From positions 1 to 55,847 of the forward strand of contig JANXRZ010000063.1 in assembly GCA_025352885.1 (NCBI GenBank): 55,847 bases of DNA, read 5' to 3'. Origin of the DNA: Pseudomonadota bacterium. Its GTDB lineage: Bacteria; Pseudomonadota; Gammaproteobacteria; Burkholderiales; SG8-39. Each line of letters begins with the position of its first letter. Position 1 is the stretch's first letter. A program made the translations under genes and the position numbers. Under the pieces are notes generated by a model, which was not told where the DNA came from, did no database searches, and saw nothing but the letters and a program-made list of their open reading frames with translations. Positions 30,919-39,387 of this stretch are shown piece after piece.

Positions 30919-31403
30919 CCCTCGAGCGCCACCTCGACAAGTTCGGGCTTCAACGCGCGCACCAGTTCTGAGGGTGCGATGCAAACCAAATAGCCTCGCC
31001 GCCCGCCGTTGATCCAGATCCTGTCCAGGTCGAGGATCGACCGCTCCATGAAAACCGGCATGGCTTTGCGCGTCCCGAAGGGCGAGGTCCCTCCCACCTG
31101 GTAGCCGGAGTGGCGCTGCGCGACTTCCGGCTGGCAGGGCTCGATGCGCTTTCGCCCAGCGTGGCGAGCGAGATTCTTCGTCGAGACTTTACGGTCGCCG
31201 TGCATCAGCACCACCAGAGGCGCGCGCGACTCGTCTTCCATCATGAGCGTCTTTACAACCGAGTGCTCCGGAACGCCCAGCGATTCGGAGGATACGGCAG
31301 TACCGCCTTTTTCCACGTACTCGTAGAAGTGTTCGGTGAATTCAACGCCCTGCTTCCTCAGGAATTGCGTGGCGGGGGTCTGCGAATGACTGGGCTTCTT
31401 CAT
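30915..31403 (-). CDS. ybaK: YbaK/EbsC-type aminoacyl-tRNA deacylase
   Basis: The 162-residue protein hydrolyses mischarged Cys-tRNA(Pro) or related species in trans. Family features are the EHSVVKTLMMED segment with the conserved Lys, APLVVLMHGDRKVSTKNLAR and GYQVGGTSPFGTRKAMPVFM with the GG-x-SPF loop. I start at the ATG at 31403, which overlaps the xerD stop (ATGA). Longer readings would run into xerD. Confidence 0.92.
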   Translation of the reverse strand: MKKPSHSQTPATQFLRKQGVEFTEHFYEYVEKGGTAVSSESLGVPEHSVVKTLMMEDESRAPLVVLMHGDRKVSTKNLARHAGRKRIEPCQPEVAQRHSGYQVGGTSPFGTRKAMPVFMERSILDLDRIWINGGRRGYLVCIAPSELVRALKPELVEVALEG

Positions 31404-32332
31404 CCGCGCGGATGGTGCACCTTGTGCAACTGCTTCAAGCGCTCGCGCGCAACGTGCGTGTAGATTTGCGTGGTCGAAATGTCGGCATGACCTAGCAGCA
31501 TCTGCACCACGCGCAGGTCCGCGCCGTGATTGATGAGGTGCGTCGCAAATGCGTGCCGCACCACATGAGGGGAAAGCGCCTTTCCGGGAATCGCCTTTGC
31601 GCCATGCCGCTTGATCGCATACCAAAACGCCTGGCGCGTCATCCCGGCGCCGCGCTCGGTGATGAAGAGCACGTCGCAGGGCGGCTTACTTTTGGCCAGG
31701 TCCGGCCTTGCCTTGGAAAGGTACCGCTTGACCCAGTCGACAGCCTCCTCACCCAGCGGCACGAGACGCTCCTTCGAGCCCTTTCCCATGATGCGCACGA
31801 CGCCGGCCTCGAGGTTTGCCTCAAGCGTTTTCATGCCGACAAGCTCTGAAACCCGCAAGCCCGAGGCATACAGGACCTCCAGCATCGCGCGGTCACGCAG
31901 GCCAAGCGGCGACTTGACCTCCGGCGCGGCCAACAGCGCTTCGACATCGGCCTCCGACAATGTCTTCGGAAAGCGCGGCGCACGCTTGGGCGAATCGAGC
32001 TTGAGCGTCGGATCGATTGCGACGTGCTTCTCCCGGACGCCGTACTGGTAGAAGCGCTTGAGCGTAGACAGCATCCGCGCATCGGACGTTGCACGGTGAT
32101 TAACTCCGGCACTTTCATGACGCGAAGCAAAGAAGCCCTTGAGGTCCTCGTCATCCGCATCCAGCAGCGTCTTGGTCGAGCCTTTCGCCAGCCACGCCGA
32201 TAACAGCTTGAGGTCGCGGCGATAGGCTTCCAAAGTATTCGGCGACAACCCGTCCTCGAGCCACAGCGCGTCGCAGAAAGCGTCGACCGGCCCTTCCGGT
32301 GACAGTGCCCGCTTCAGCTTGCCTCGGGCCAC
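31400..32332 (-). CDS. xerD: site-specific tyrosine recombinase XerD
   Basis: The 310-residue recombinase works with XerC at dif to resolve chromosome dimers under FtsK control. The N-terminal core-binding domain has LSPNTLEAYRRDLKLLSAWL. The catalytic residues are all visible: Arg in YASGLRVSEL, Lys in GKGSKERLVPL, HVVR in LSPHVVRHAFATHL, His in LLGHADISTTQ and Tyr in QIYTHVA. LNHGADLRVVQ-like text (here INHGADLRVVQ) is typical of XerD rather than XerC. The start overlaps the end of ogt by 19 bp. Confidence 0.93.
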   Translation of the reverse strand: MARGKLKRALSPEGPVDAFCDALWLEDGLSPNTLEAYRRDLKLLSAWLAKGSTKTLLDADDEDLKGFFASRHESAGVNHRATSDARMLSTLKRFYQYGVREKHVAIDPTLKLDSPKRAPRFPKTLSEADVEALLAAPEVKSPLGLRDRAMLEVLYASGLRVSELVGMKTLEANLEAGVVRIMGKGSKERLVPLGEEAVDWVKRYLSKARPDLAKSKPPCDVLFITERGAGMTRQAFWYAIKRHGAKAIPGKALSPHVVRHAFATHLINHGADLRVVQMLLGHADISTTQIYTHVARERLKQLHKVHHPRG

Positions 32333-32859
32333 AGCGATCCGGTTTCATACATCTGCAGATTGCCTTCGTGTTTCAACAGCCACTTTTTGGCTTCGATCAG
32401 GTAACCGTCGACGTGATGAGAGAATCCACCCAGCCCGTCGGCCGCAACCACCCTGTGGCAAGGGACGACGATCGGGAACGGGTTATCGCCGCACGCCTGG
32501 CCGACAGAGCGCGGCTCGCCGCCCACCCGTCTTGCAAGTTCGCCGTAAGTCCGTGTCCGTCCGCGGGGGATGGCACTGATCTGGCGCCATACATCCCGCT
32601 GGAAGTCGGTTCCTTCCACCGAAAGCGGGAGGTCGAAAGTCGCGTCGGGGTCGTCCTTGTAGCGCTCGATCTGGCGAACTGCGCGCTCGGCCAAATCGCA
32701 CTCGGGGGCACGCAACTGCGCTTCGGGAGGCAAATAGACAATTCCGGCAAGCGCGTCGCCGCGGATCCGGATCCCCACCCGCATCCTGGGAAACTCGATC
32801 ACCGCAGCGTATTCAACGGGGTAATCAATCACGGGGCGGCCCGGATCCATCGTGCTCAT
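32314..32859 (-). CDS. ogt: methylated-DNA--protein-cysteine methyltransferase
   Basis: The 181-residue suicide repair protein removes alkyl groups from O6-methylguanine. The active-site text PFPIVVPCHRVVAADGLGG contains the PCHRV motif with the acceptor Cys. Upstream, DFQRDVWRQISAIPRGRTRT is the DNA-binding helix-turn-helix region. The poorly conserved N-terminal domain has the usual length. It overlaps xerD, so ogt-xerD-ybaK may be one transcript. Confidence 0.93.
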   Translation of the reverse strand: MSTMDPGRPVIDYPVEYAAVIEFPRMRVGIRIRGDALAGIVYLPPEAQLRAPECDLAERAVRQIERYKDDPDATFDLPLSVEGTDFQRDVWRQISAIPRGRTRTYGELARRVGGEPRSVGQACGDNPFPIVVPCHRVVAADGLGGFSHHVDGYLIEAKKWLLKHEGNLQMYETGSLWPEAS

Positions 32860-32940
32860 AGCGGAATTCTACCCGCGGCCCCGCCGACGGCGGCTAGAAT
32901 AACCGGCTCACCCGCTCTCAATCCCGCAGGAGGAAGTGCA

Positions 32941-33609
32941 ATGGGCAAGATGATTCAGCTTACCGCCGCCGATGGGCACAAGCTCGATGCGTATCGCGCC
33001 GAACCGGCCGGGAAGGCCCGTGGCGCCGTCGTCGTGATCCAGGAGATCTTCGGCGTCAACAGCCACATCAAATCCGTCGCCGATGGTTTTGCCGCAGACG
33101 GTTACCTTGCAGTGGCGCCCGCGATGTATGACCGGGTCCAGCGCAACTACGACACCGGCTACACGCAGCCCGAGATCCAGGCGGGGCTTGCGATCATGCA
33201 AAAACTCGACTGGAAGCAGACCATGCTCGATGTCGATGCGGCCGTGAAAGAAGCTCAAGGCGTCGGCAAGGTTGGGATCGTCGGCTATTGCTGGGGCGGC
33301 ACGGTGGCCTGGGTAGCGGCTGCGCGCACAGCGGGCCTCGCCTGCGCAGTGCCTTACTACGGCGGCGGCATTCCCAATTTTGCCGACGAGGCGCCGAAGG
33401 TGCCGATGATGTGCAACTTCGGCGAGCAGGACCAGTCCCCCACGCCCGAACAGGCAAAGGCAGCGGTCGCGAAGCACGCCACGATCGTGGCGCACTTCTA
33501 CGCCGCCGGGCACGGGTTCAATTGCGACCAGCGTGGCTCATACAACGCCGAAGCGTCGAAGCTCGCGCGCACGCGCACGCTCGAATTCTTCGCCAAGCAC
33601 GTCGGTTAA
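32941..33609 (+). CDS. dienelactone hydrolase family protein
   Basis: The 222-residue alpha/beta hydrolase has the dienelactone hydrolase triad: nucleophile Cys117 in GYCWGG, Asp164 in GEQDQSP and His191 in GHGF. The start at 32941 is set by a strong AGGAGGAAG ribosome-binding site. Reading frames extending further left lack a ribosome-binding site and are complementary to ogt. In chlorocatechol pathways such enzymes open dienelactones, but no other ring-cleavage gene is adjacent, so the substrate is open. Confidence 0.9.
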   Translation: MGKMIQLTAADGHKLDAYRAEPAGKARGAVVVIQEIFGVNSHIKSVADGFAADGYLAVAPAMYDRVQRNYDTGYTQPEIQAGLAIMQKLDWKQTMLDVDAAVKEAQGVGKVGIVGYCWGGTVAWVAAARTAGLACAVPYYGGGIPNFADEAPKVPMMCNFGEQDQSPTPEQAKAAVAKHATIVAHFYAAGHGFNCDQRGSYNAEASKLARTRTLEFFAKHVG

Positions 33610-33628
33610 GCGCAGAAGGGCAGGCACC

Positions 33629-34621
33629 ATGCGGATCGGTATCGTCGGCGTGAGCGGGTATGGCGGCAGCGAGTTGCTGAGGCTGTGCATCGGCCATCCT
33701 TCGTTCGAGGTCGTGTACGCAAGCGGCGAAAGCACGGTCGGTCAGACGCTCGCGCAGCGCTTTCCGGCGCTCGCCGGACACGCCACGGGCAAACTCGTGA
33801 TCGAATCGTTTGCGCCCGAGAAGGTGGACCACGTCGACCTGCTGTTTGCTTCGTTGCCCACGGGCAAGTCGAGCGAGCCGCTGTCGCGCGTGCCGGCGCG
33901 CACGAAGATCGTGGACGTCGGCGGCGACCACCGCTACGTGGATGGGTGGACGTATGGACTGACGGAGCTGCCGGGGCAGCGGGAGCGCATCGCGAAAGCC
34001 ACTCGCCTTGCCAACCCCGGGTGCTATCCCGCTGCGTCGCTCCTGGCGCTTGCGCCGCTCGTTCGCGAGGGCCTGATCGAGCCGCAGGGCATTGCGATCG
34101 ACGCCAAGAGCGGCGTCACGGGGACCGGTCGGGGCGGTGCAAGCGATTTCGGCTACGCAGAGACGAATGAGGACTTGTTCGCCTACGGCCTGGCCGGGCA
34201 TACGCATGTGCCCGAGATCCAGCGGACCTTGAGCGACCTCGCCGGCACGAAGGCTACGGTGGCTTTCACGCCGCATCTCGTGCCGATGACGCGTGGGATC
34301 CTTTCGACCTGCTATGCAAGGCCCCGCGGCAGTCTCGACACGGCGCGGTTGTATGCGGCCGCAGAGAAGGCCTACCGCAACGAGCCGTTCGTCAAGCTCG
34401 TGCCGGCCGAAAAGGGACGCGGCCCCCACACCAAGTGGGCAAGCGGCTCCAACCTGGTCTTCATCTCGTATGCGGTCAATCCGGATAGCGGGCTTGTCGT
34501 CGCGGTGGCCGCAATCGACAACCTCGGCAAAGGAGCCGCCGGGCAGGCAATCCAGAACGCCAATCTCATGACCGGGCAGAAGGAAACCGCCGGTCTTGAG
34601 GGCTTGCCGCTGTGGCCATGA
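33629..34621 (+). CDS. argC: N-acetyl-gamma-glutamyl-phosphate reductase ArgC
   Basis: The 330-residue enzyme performs the third step of arginine synthesis. The N-terminal MRIGIVGVSGYGGSELLRLC is the NADP-binding motif. The catalytic Cys is in RLANPGCYPAASLLALAPL. GVTGTGRGGASDFGYAETNE and AGHTHVPEIQRTL match the substrate domain. I start at the ATG at 33629 (30-mer upstream text has no similarity). Other arg genes are not nearby. Confidence 0.95.
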   Translation: MRIGIVGVSGYGGSELLRLCIGHPSFEVVYASGESTVGQTLAQRFPALAGHATGKLVIESFAPEKVDHVDLLFASLPTGKSSEPLSRVPARTKIVDVGGDHRYVDGWTYGLTELPGQRERIAKATRLANPGCYPAASLLALAPLVREGLIEPQGIAIDAKSGVTGTGRGGASDFGYAETNEDLFAYGLAGHTHVPEIQRTLSDLAGTKATVAFTPHLVPMTRGILSTCYARPRGSLDTARLYAAAEKAYRNEPFVKLVPAEKGRGPHTKWASGSNLVFISYAVNPDSGLVVAVAAIDNLGKGAAGQAIQNANLMTGQKETAGLEGLPLWP

Positions 34622-34640
34622 TCACAACGCAGGAGGAGCA

Positions 34641-35612
34641 ATGAAACGTCGTACCTTTATCGAGGCCGCCTTCATCACGGCGGCCATGCCGTCGCTCGCG
34701 TTCGGCCAGGCGAAATACCCGTCGAAGCCGATCATGTGGATCTGCCCGTATGGTGCCGGCGGGAGCGCCGACCAGCGCTCGCGGCAGCTCGGCAGGCTGA
34801 TGAGCGACGCGCTCGGCCAGCCGATCGTGGTGGACAACAAGCCCGGCGCCGGCGGCAACATCGGCACCGAGCTCATCGCCAAGGCAAAGCCCGACGGCTA
34901 CACGATCGGCATGGGCAACTTCGCGCCGCTCTCGGTCAACAAGGCGCTCTTCAAGAAGATGGGCTACGACCCGCTCACCGATCTCACGCCCATCATGCTG
35001 ATCGAGCGAGGCCCGCTGGTGCTGATGGTCCGCAACGATTCGCCCTTCAAGTCGGTTGCCGACATCGTCAAGGCGGCGAAAGCTTCACCGGGCAAGCTGG
35101 CCTACGCGTCAGGTGGCATCGGGGGCACCCACCACCTGAGTGGATCGCTGTTCGAGGTCGCCGCGGGCATCGACATGATCCACGCAGCCTACAAGAGCGG
35201 CTCTGCCGGCCAGACGGACCTCATGGGCGGCCAGGTCAACATGATGTTCGAACAGATGTATGCGGCGATGCCCTCCATCAAGGGCGGCAAGCTTCGGCCC
35301 CTCGCCATCACGAGCAAAACGCGCTCGCCGCTGGCCCCCGACGTGCCCACCATGGCCGAGGCCGGCTATCCGCAAGTGGAAATCCTCAACTGGCAGGGGC
35401 TGATCGGGCCGAAGGGCCTGCCCGCCGAGATCGTCACCCTGCTGAACGCGACGGCCAACAAGGCGCTCCAGGATCCGGCGACCCGCAAGATCATGCTCGA
35501 GCAGGGCAACGAAATTGCGGGCGGGACGCCCGAGCAATTTGCGGCGTTTATCCGCTCGGAAGCGCCGCGGTGGGCGAAAGTCGTGAAGGACGCCAAGATC
35601 GAGCCGGAGTGA
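34641..35612 (+). CDS. tripartite tricarboxylate transporter (Bug) substrate-binding protein
   Basis: The 323-residue periplasmic receptor begins with a signal peptide (MKRRTFIEAAFITAAMPSLA, cleavage after AFG). It has the Bug pattern: YPSKPIMWICPYGAGGSADQ, VDNKPGAGGNIGTELIAKAK, PDGYTIGMGN and LAPDVPTMAEAGYP. AGGAGGAGCA precedes the ATG. Bug proteins bind carboxylates for TctAB-type permeases. No tctA or tctB is in the window, and the ligand is unknown. It is downstream of argC by 19 bp, which is close enough for co-transcription, though the functions do not match. Confidence 0.92.
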   Translation: MKRRTFIEAAFITAAMPSLAFGQAKYPSKPIMWICPYGAGGSADQRSRQLGRLMSDALGQPIVVDNKPGAGGNIGTELIAKAKPDGYTIGMGNFAPLSVNKALFKKMGYDPLTDLTPIMLIERGPLVLMVRNDSPFKSVADIVKAAKASPGKLAYASGGIGGTHHLSGSLFEVAAGIDMIHAAYKSGSAGQTDLMGGQVNMMFEQMYAAMPSIKGGKLRPLAITSKTRSPLAPDVPTMAEAGYPQVEILNWQGLIGPKGLPAEIVTLLNATANKALQDPATRKIMLEQGNEIAGGTPEQFAAFIRSEAPRWAKVVKDAKIEPE

Positions 35613-35620
35613 TCCGGCCG

Positions 35621-36607
35621 CTAGTCGGCTCTTGCCCCGGTTTCCTTGACCACCCTCGTCCAGCGGGCGATTTCCTGGTCGATATACTTCGCGAAGGCGT
35701 CTGGCGTCGTAGCCAGAATCGTGACGCCCTGTGCGGCGAACGTCGCGCGTACCTCCGTCTGATTGACGATGCGGACCATTTCCGCGTTCAGGCGATTGAC
35801 GATTTCGCCAGGCGTCCCTGCGCGAGTGAGCGCACCGAACCAAGGCGCGACATCGAATCCGGGCAATCCGGATTCGGCCACCGTCGGAATGTCCGGAGCA
35901 AGGGGTGACCGATTAAGGCTTGTGATGGCGAACGCCTTCACCCTTCCCGCCTTCACCAATTGCAGGGAGGAGGCGATCGTCTCGAAATACAGGTTCACTT
36001 CCCCGGCGAGAAGCGCCTGGAGGGCAGGTGGCGGCCCCTTGTAAGGGACGTGCACGATTTCAATTCCGCTGGCGGCCTTGAGCAGCTCGGCCGACATGTG
36101 GGTCGAGGTGCCCGAGCCGGCCGAGGCATAAGTCAGGCTGCGAGGACGTGCCTTCGCGAGTGCGACGAGCTCCGATACCGAATTCGCCTGCACGGACGGA
36201 TGCACGAGCAGGAGGTTGGGAACCGAAATGAGCAGGCTGATAGGCGCAAAGTCTTTTACGGGGTCATAGGGCAGCTTCGCAAACAGTGCGGAGTTGATCG
36301 CGTGGGTATTGATGTTGCCGAGCAGGAGCGTATGACCGTCCGGTGCTGAAGTGGCGACTGCCTGGCTCGCGATAAACCCCGAGCCGCCCGGCCGGTTCTC
36401 GATGATGACCGGCTGCCCCCAGTTCTCCTGCATATGCTGGCCGAGCACCCTCGCCAATCGATCCGACACGCCTCCCGGCGGAAACGACACGACAAACCGG
36501 ATGGGCTTCGATGGATAGCCTTGCGCTTGCGCCTGCACAGCGGTGCTCGCTGCAACCAACAGCGCGATTCCTGCTGCCAGCGCTGTCTTGATCGGGTTCT
36601 TCAGCAT
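35621..36607 (-). CDS. Bug family substrate-binding protein
   Basis: The 328-residue receptor has a signal peptide (MLKNPIKTALAAGIALLVAA, cleavage after AQA), then YPSKPIRFVVSFPPGGVSDR, IENRPGGSGFIASQAV and HVPYKGPPPALQALLAGEV, the classic Bug motifs. It is convergent with the previous Bug gene (8-bp gap). It seems to be a monocistronic gene divergent from the following substrate-binding protein. The ligand is unknown, and there is no permease partner nearby. Confidence 0.92.
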   Translation of the reverse strand: MLKNPIKTALAAGIALLVAASTAVQAQAQGYPSKPIRFVVSFPPGGVSDRLARVLGQHMQENWGQPVIIENRPGGSGFIASQAVATSAPDGHTLLLGNINTHAINSALFAKLPYDPVKDFAPISLLISVPNLLLVHPSVQANSVSELVALAKARPRSLTYASAGSGTSTHMSAELLKAASGIEIVHVPYKGPPPALQALLAGEVNLYFETIASSLQLVKAGRVKAFAITSLNRSPLAPDIPTVAESGLPGFDVAPWFGALTRAGTPGEIVNRLNAEMVRIVNQTEVRATFAAQGVTILATTPDAFAKYIDQEIARWTRVVKETGARAD

Positions 36608-36691
36608 TGCGACCTCTGCCTTTGGGCGTCAAAATGCCTACGGTTCCTTATTTGTAGCATTTTCGCCGAGCCGGCACAGAAGGAGGCTGCC

Positions 36692-37618
36692 ATGCCCAAG
36701 TTTGTGATCTCACCGCACTTCAGGCTGCAGGAATGGGTGGCCGAAGAGAAAGGGTATTTCCAGGCCGAGGGGCTGGAGTACGAGTTTCGCGACAACTGGG
36801 GCGAAGGCGACATCGCCAAGAAGCACGCGACACCGGACAAATCCGGCGCCTACCAGAGCTTCGAGAAAGGCCGGCCGGTCGACGTGAGCTGCGCCTGCCA
36901 CTGGACAGTCAATGTTGCCGCCTCGGCCGGGCACGGCAAGCTGTATGCCGATGCCTATTCAGTGTCGCCTTGCGCCATCTTCGTTCCACCGGAGTCCCCG
37001 GTCCGGCAACCGGCGGACCTCAAAGGGGTGCCGATTTCGGTGGGGTACCAGTCGGGCAGCCATTACGCCACGATCCAGGCTCTCGAGCAGTACATGCCGC
37101 CGGAGGACATTGCGCTTTCCTTCGCGGACGGGCTGCTGTTCTCGCGCATGCAATTGCTGATCGACCGCAAGGTCCCGGCCGCTTCGCTCTTCAGCGGGCC
37201 GTACTACTTTCTCGAGCAGCTCGGGTTTCGCAAGGTCATCGACTCGACTTTCATGATCGCCTCGATGATCACCGGCACGCCTGATCTCGATGACGTTCGC
37301 AAATACTTTCGCGCGCTCAGGCGCGCGCAGCGCGACATCGACCTTCGGCCCGAGCTTTACACCCACTACTACCGCAAGGAATTCCCGGCGCGCTTCCTGG
37401 ACGAGATGGACACGCGCCGGTTCGGTCCGGGCGAGCGCATCGTGTTCGAGCCGTATACCCGTGAAACCTTCGAGCAGTCCCACCGCTGGATCGCCGAGCA
37501 CAAGATCTTTCCGGAAGGCGGGATGGGCACCGGGAGCTACCAGGATTCGGTGCTTTCTTTGACGCCGCTCGAGGATGTCCGTGGCAGCAATTTGGTTGGA
37601 GAGCCACTACCCGCCTAG
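36692..37618 (+). CDS. periplasmic-binding-protein-like protein without signal peptide
   Basis: The 308-residue protein starts at the ATG at 36692 behind AGAAGGAGG. It resembles NMT1/THI5 or SsuA-type binding proteins: LQEWVAEEKGYFQAEGLEYE is the usual first block, followed by DLKGVPISVGYQSGSHYATI and PYYFLEQLGFRKVIDSTFMI. There is no export signal at either possible start, which is unusual for a transporter receptor. It may be a cytosolic enzyme of the same fold. Upstream reading in this frame antisense to the Bug gene is rejected. Function is unknown. Confidence 0.75.
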   Translation: MPKFVISPHFRLQEWVAEEKGYFQAEGLEYEFRDNWGEGDIAKKHATPDKSGAYQSFEKGRPVDVSCACHWTVNVAASAGHGKLYADAYSVSPCAIFVPPESPVRQPADLKGVPISVGYQSGSHYATIQALEQYMPPEDIALSFADGLLFSRMQLLIDRKVPAASLFSGPYYFLEQLGFRKVIDSTFMIASMITGTPDLDDVRKYFRALRRAQRDIDLRPELYTHYYRKEFPARFLDEMDTRRFGPGERIVFEPYTRETFEQSHRWIAEHKIFPEGGMGTGSYQDSVLSLTPLEDVRGSNLVGEPLPA

Positions 37619-37642
37619 GGGTTGTCCAAAAATTGGCAGCAA

Positions 37643-39373
37643 TCAGGCTGCGTCTTTGAGCAGCGTCTGGCCTGGCTTCACACGTGTAAAGGAGACCGGC
37701 TTCATGGCGACGCGAAGCTCGCCGGCCGGTTCCATGGTCACGCTCGTATAGGCCGAGGCGTCCAGCGGTCCCGCCTCCGGGAAGTCCGTGCGGAAATGCG
37801 CGCCGCGCGAATCTTCACGGCTCAGCGCCGCCTGAGTGATTACGCGGCTCACTTGCACCAGGCTCTTCAGATTCATCCAGTCGTGCCATGACAAGTTGAA
37901 GTCCCGCTGGTGGTCAGCGAGCGAATAGGCCTCCAGCTCGGCATCGATGGCATCCAATGCGGACAGCGCCTCCCCAAGCGGCTTGGCTTCGCGGATGATG
38001 CCGACCTTGTCCCACATGAGGTCGAAGAGGCCTTCCCGCAGCGGCTCGAGGCTGCCATGCGAAGCGCCTTTCGAACGCAACGGCCGCTCGCACCGCGCCA
38101 GGGCGGCATCGATCGCCGACTTGTCCGGCTCGCGAAAACCGCGCTCTTCTTTCAGCCAGGCCGCCATCGCTTCACCGGCCACTCCACCAAACACGGTCGA
38201 ATTGGCAACGCCATTACCGCCCAACCGATTCGCGCCGTGAACGCCGCCTGAATCCTCGCCCGCAGTAAACAACCCCGGCAGGGCCGTCGTGCAATCGAGG
38301 TTGAATTCGACGCCACCCATCATGTAATGCGCGGTTGGCACCACTTCCACGAGGCCACCGGCGAGGTCGAACCCGGAATCCGCACACCGCTCGACCATGC
38401 CCTTGAACATCTTCGTCACGTTGGCCGGCCCCAGGTGCGCCATGGAGATGTAGAGGCCGCCGTTCGGCGTCGTCCGGCCCGCGCGCATCTCGCTGTACAT
38501 GGAGCGGGACACGATATCGCGCGTCGCGCGCTCGAGCTTCGCGTCGTACTTGTGCATGAAGCGCTCGCGGTTTCCGTCGAGCAAATAGCCGCCCGAGCCG
38601 CGCAGGCCTTCCTCAATCACCGTGCCGGTCATCCTTGTATGCGCACCCGCAAGCAGCCCGGTCGGATGGAACTGGACCATCTCCATGTCACGCAGTGCCA
38701 GCCCAGTCCTGAGCGCCATGGCCAATCCATCGCAGCTCTTGTCGCCGGAGGGCGTGTGGTACTTGTACATCGTCGGGCCGCCACCTGTAGCAAGCAGCAC
38801 CGCCTTCGCTCTTACGAACACATACTCGCCCGTGCGCATGTCAATCATGAGCACCCCCGCAATCGCTTCGCCCGAAGCGGTCTTGACCAGTTCGACGGCG
38901 CGGTGCTCCTCCAGCCGGCCGATGTCCCGCGCCCACACCTGCTCGGCGAGGCGATTGATGATCTCGATGCCGGTCAAGTCGCCTTTATGCACAGTACGGT
39001 CGAATGTCTGGCCGGCGAACGCCTTCTGGTGCACCGTGCCATCCGGGTTGCGGTCGAAAAAGCACCCGAGCTCGTTCTCCAGCTCGTGGATGCGCTCAAT
39101 GGCCAGCGTCACGAGTTTCCAGGCGAGGTCCTGGTCGGGGAGCCACTTGCCGCCCTCGATCGTGTCCATGAAATGACGCTCGATCGAATCGCCCGCAGCG
39201 AGCGCCACGTTGTAGCCCCCCTGGACCATGCGGGTGCACCCGCACTTGCCGAGGAGGCCTTTCACGGCCACCGTGATGGACAGCTCCGGATTGGCCTGGT
39301 GAGCGTGCAAAGCTGCAAAGAGCCCGGCACCACCTGACCCGAGGATCAGGATATCGGTCGAAATTTCGCGCAT
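37643..39373 (-). CDS. SdhA/FrdA-like flavoprotein, lone subunit
   Basis: The 576-residue flavoprotein belongs to the succinate dehydrogenase/fumarate reductase/L-aspartate oxidase family. The N-terminal ILGSGGAGLFAALHAH is the FAD-binding motif. Active-site text is present: QFHPTGLL, EEGLRGSGGYLLDG, RDIVSRSMYSEM, PTAHYMMGGVEFN and GANRLGGNGVANSTVFGG. At the place of the covalent FAD histidine (SHTxAAQGG) it has GCTRMVQGG, so FAD is probably not covalently bound. No iron-sulfur or membrane partner is encoded nearby. I take the ATG at 39373 behind AAGGGACAC; a TTG at 39391 is also possible. It is downstream of the TRAP genes and is probably co-transcribed with them. Confidence 0.85.
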   Translation of the reverse strand: MREISTDILILGSGGAGLFAALHAHQANPELSITVAVKGLLGKCGCTRMVQGGYNVALAAGDSIERHFMDTIEGGKWLPDQDLAWKLVTLAIERIHELENELGCFFDRNPDGTVHQKAFAGQTFDRTVHKGDLTGIEIINRLAEQVWARDIGRLEEHRAVELVKTASGEAIAGVLMIDMRTGEYVFVRAKAVLLATGGGPTMYKYHTPSGDKSCDGLAMALRTGLALRDMEMVQFHPTGLLAGAHTRMTGTVIEEGLRGSGGYLLDGNRERFMHKYDAKLERATRDIVSRSMYSEMRAGRTTPNGGLYISMAHLGPANVTKMFKGMVERCADSGFDLAGGLVEVVPTAHYMMGGVEFNLDCTTALPGLFTAGEDSGGVHGANRLGGNGVANSTVFGGVAGEAMAAWLKEERGFREPDKSAIDAALARCERPLRSKGASHGSLEPLREGLFDLMWDKVGIIREAKPLGEALSALDAIDAELEAYSLADHQRDFNLSWHDWMNLKSLVQVSRVITQAALSREDSRGAHFRTDFPEAGPLDASAYTSVTMEPAGELRVAMKPVSFTRVKPGQTLLKDAA

Positions 39374-39387
39374 CGGGTGTCCCTTGC

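Noticed and set aside
31400-32332. xerD as an integrase marking a mobile island
   Set aside because: The sequence is XerD-like throughout, sits among housekeeping genes, and there are no attachment repeats or phage genes nearby.
32299-32940. N-terminal extension of the dienelactone hydrolase to 32299
   Set aside because: The extra 214 codons are antisense to ogt, have no similarity to the family, and a strong ribosome-binding site lies just before 32941.
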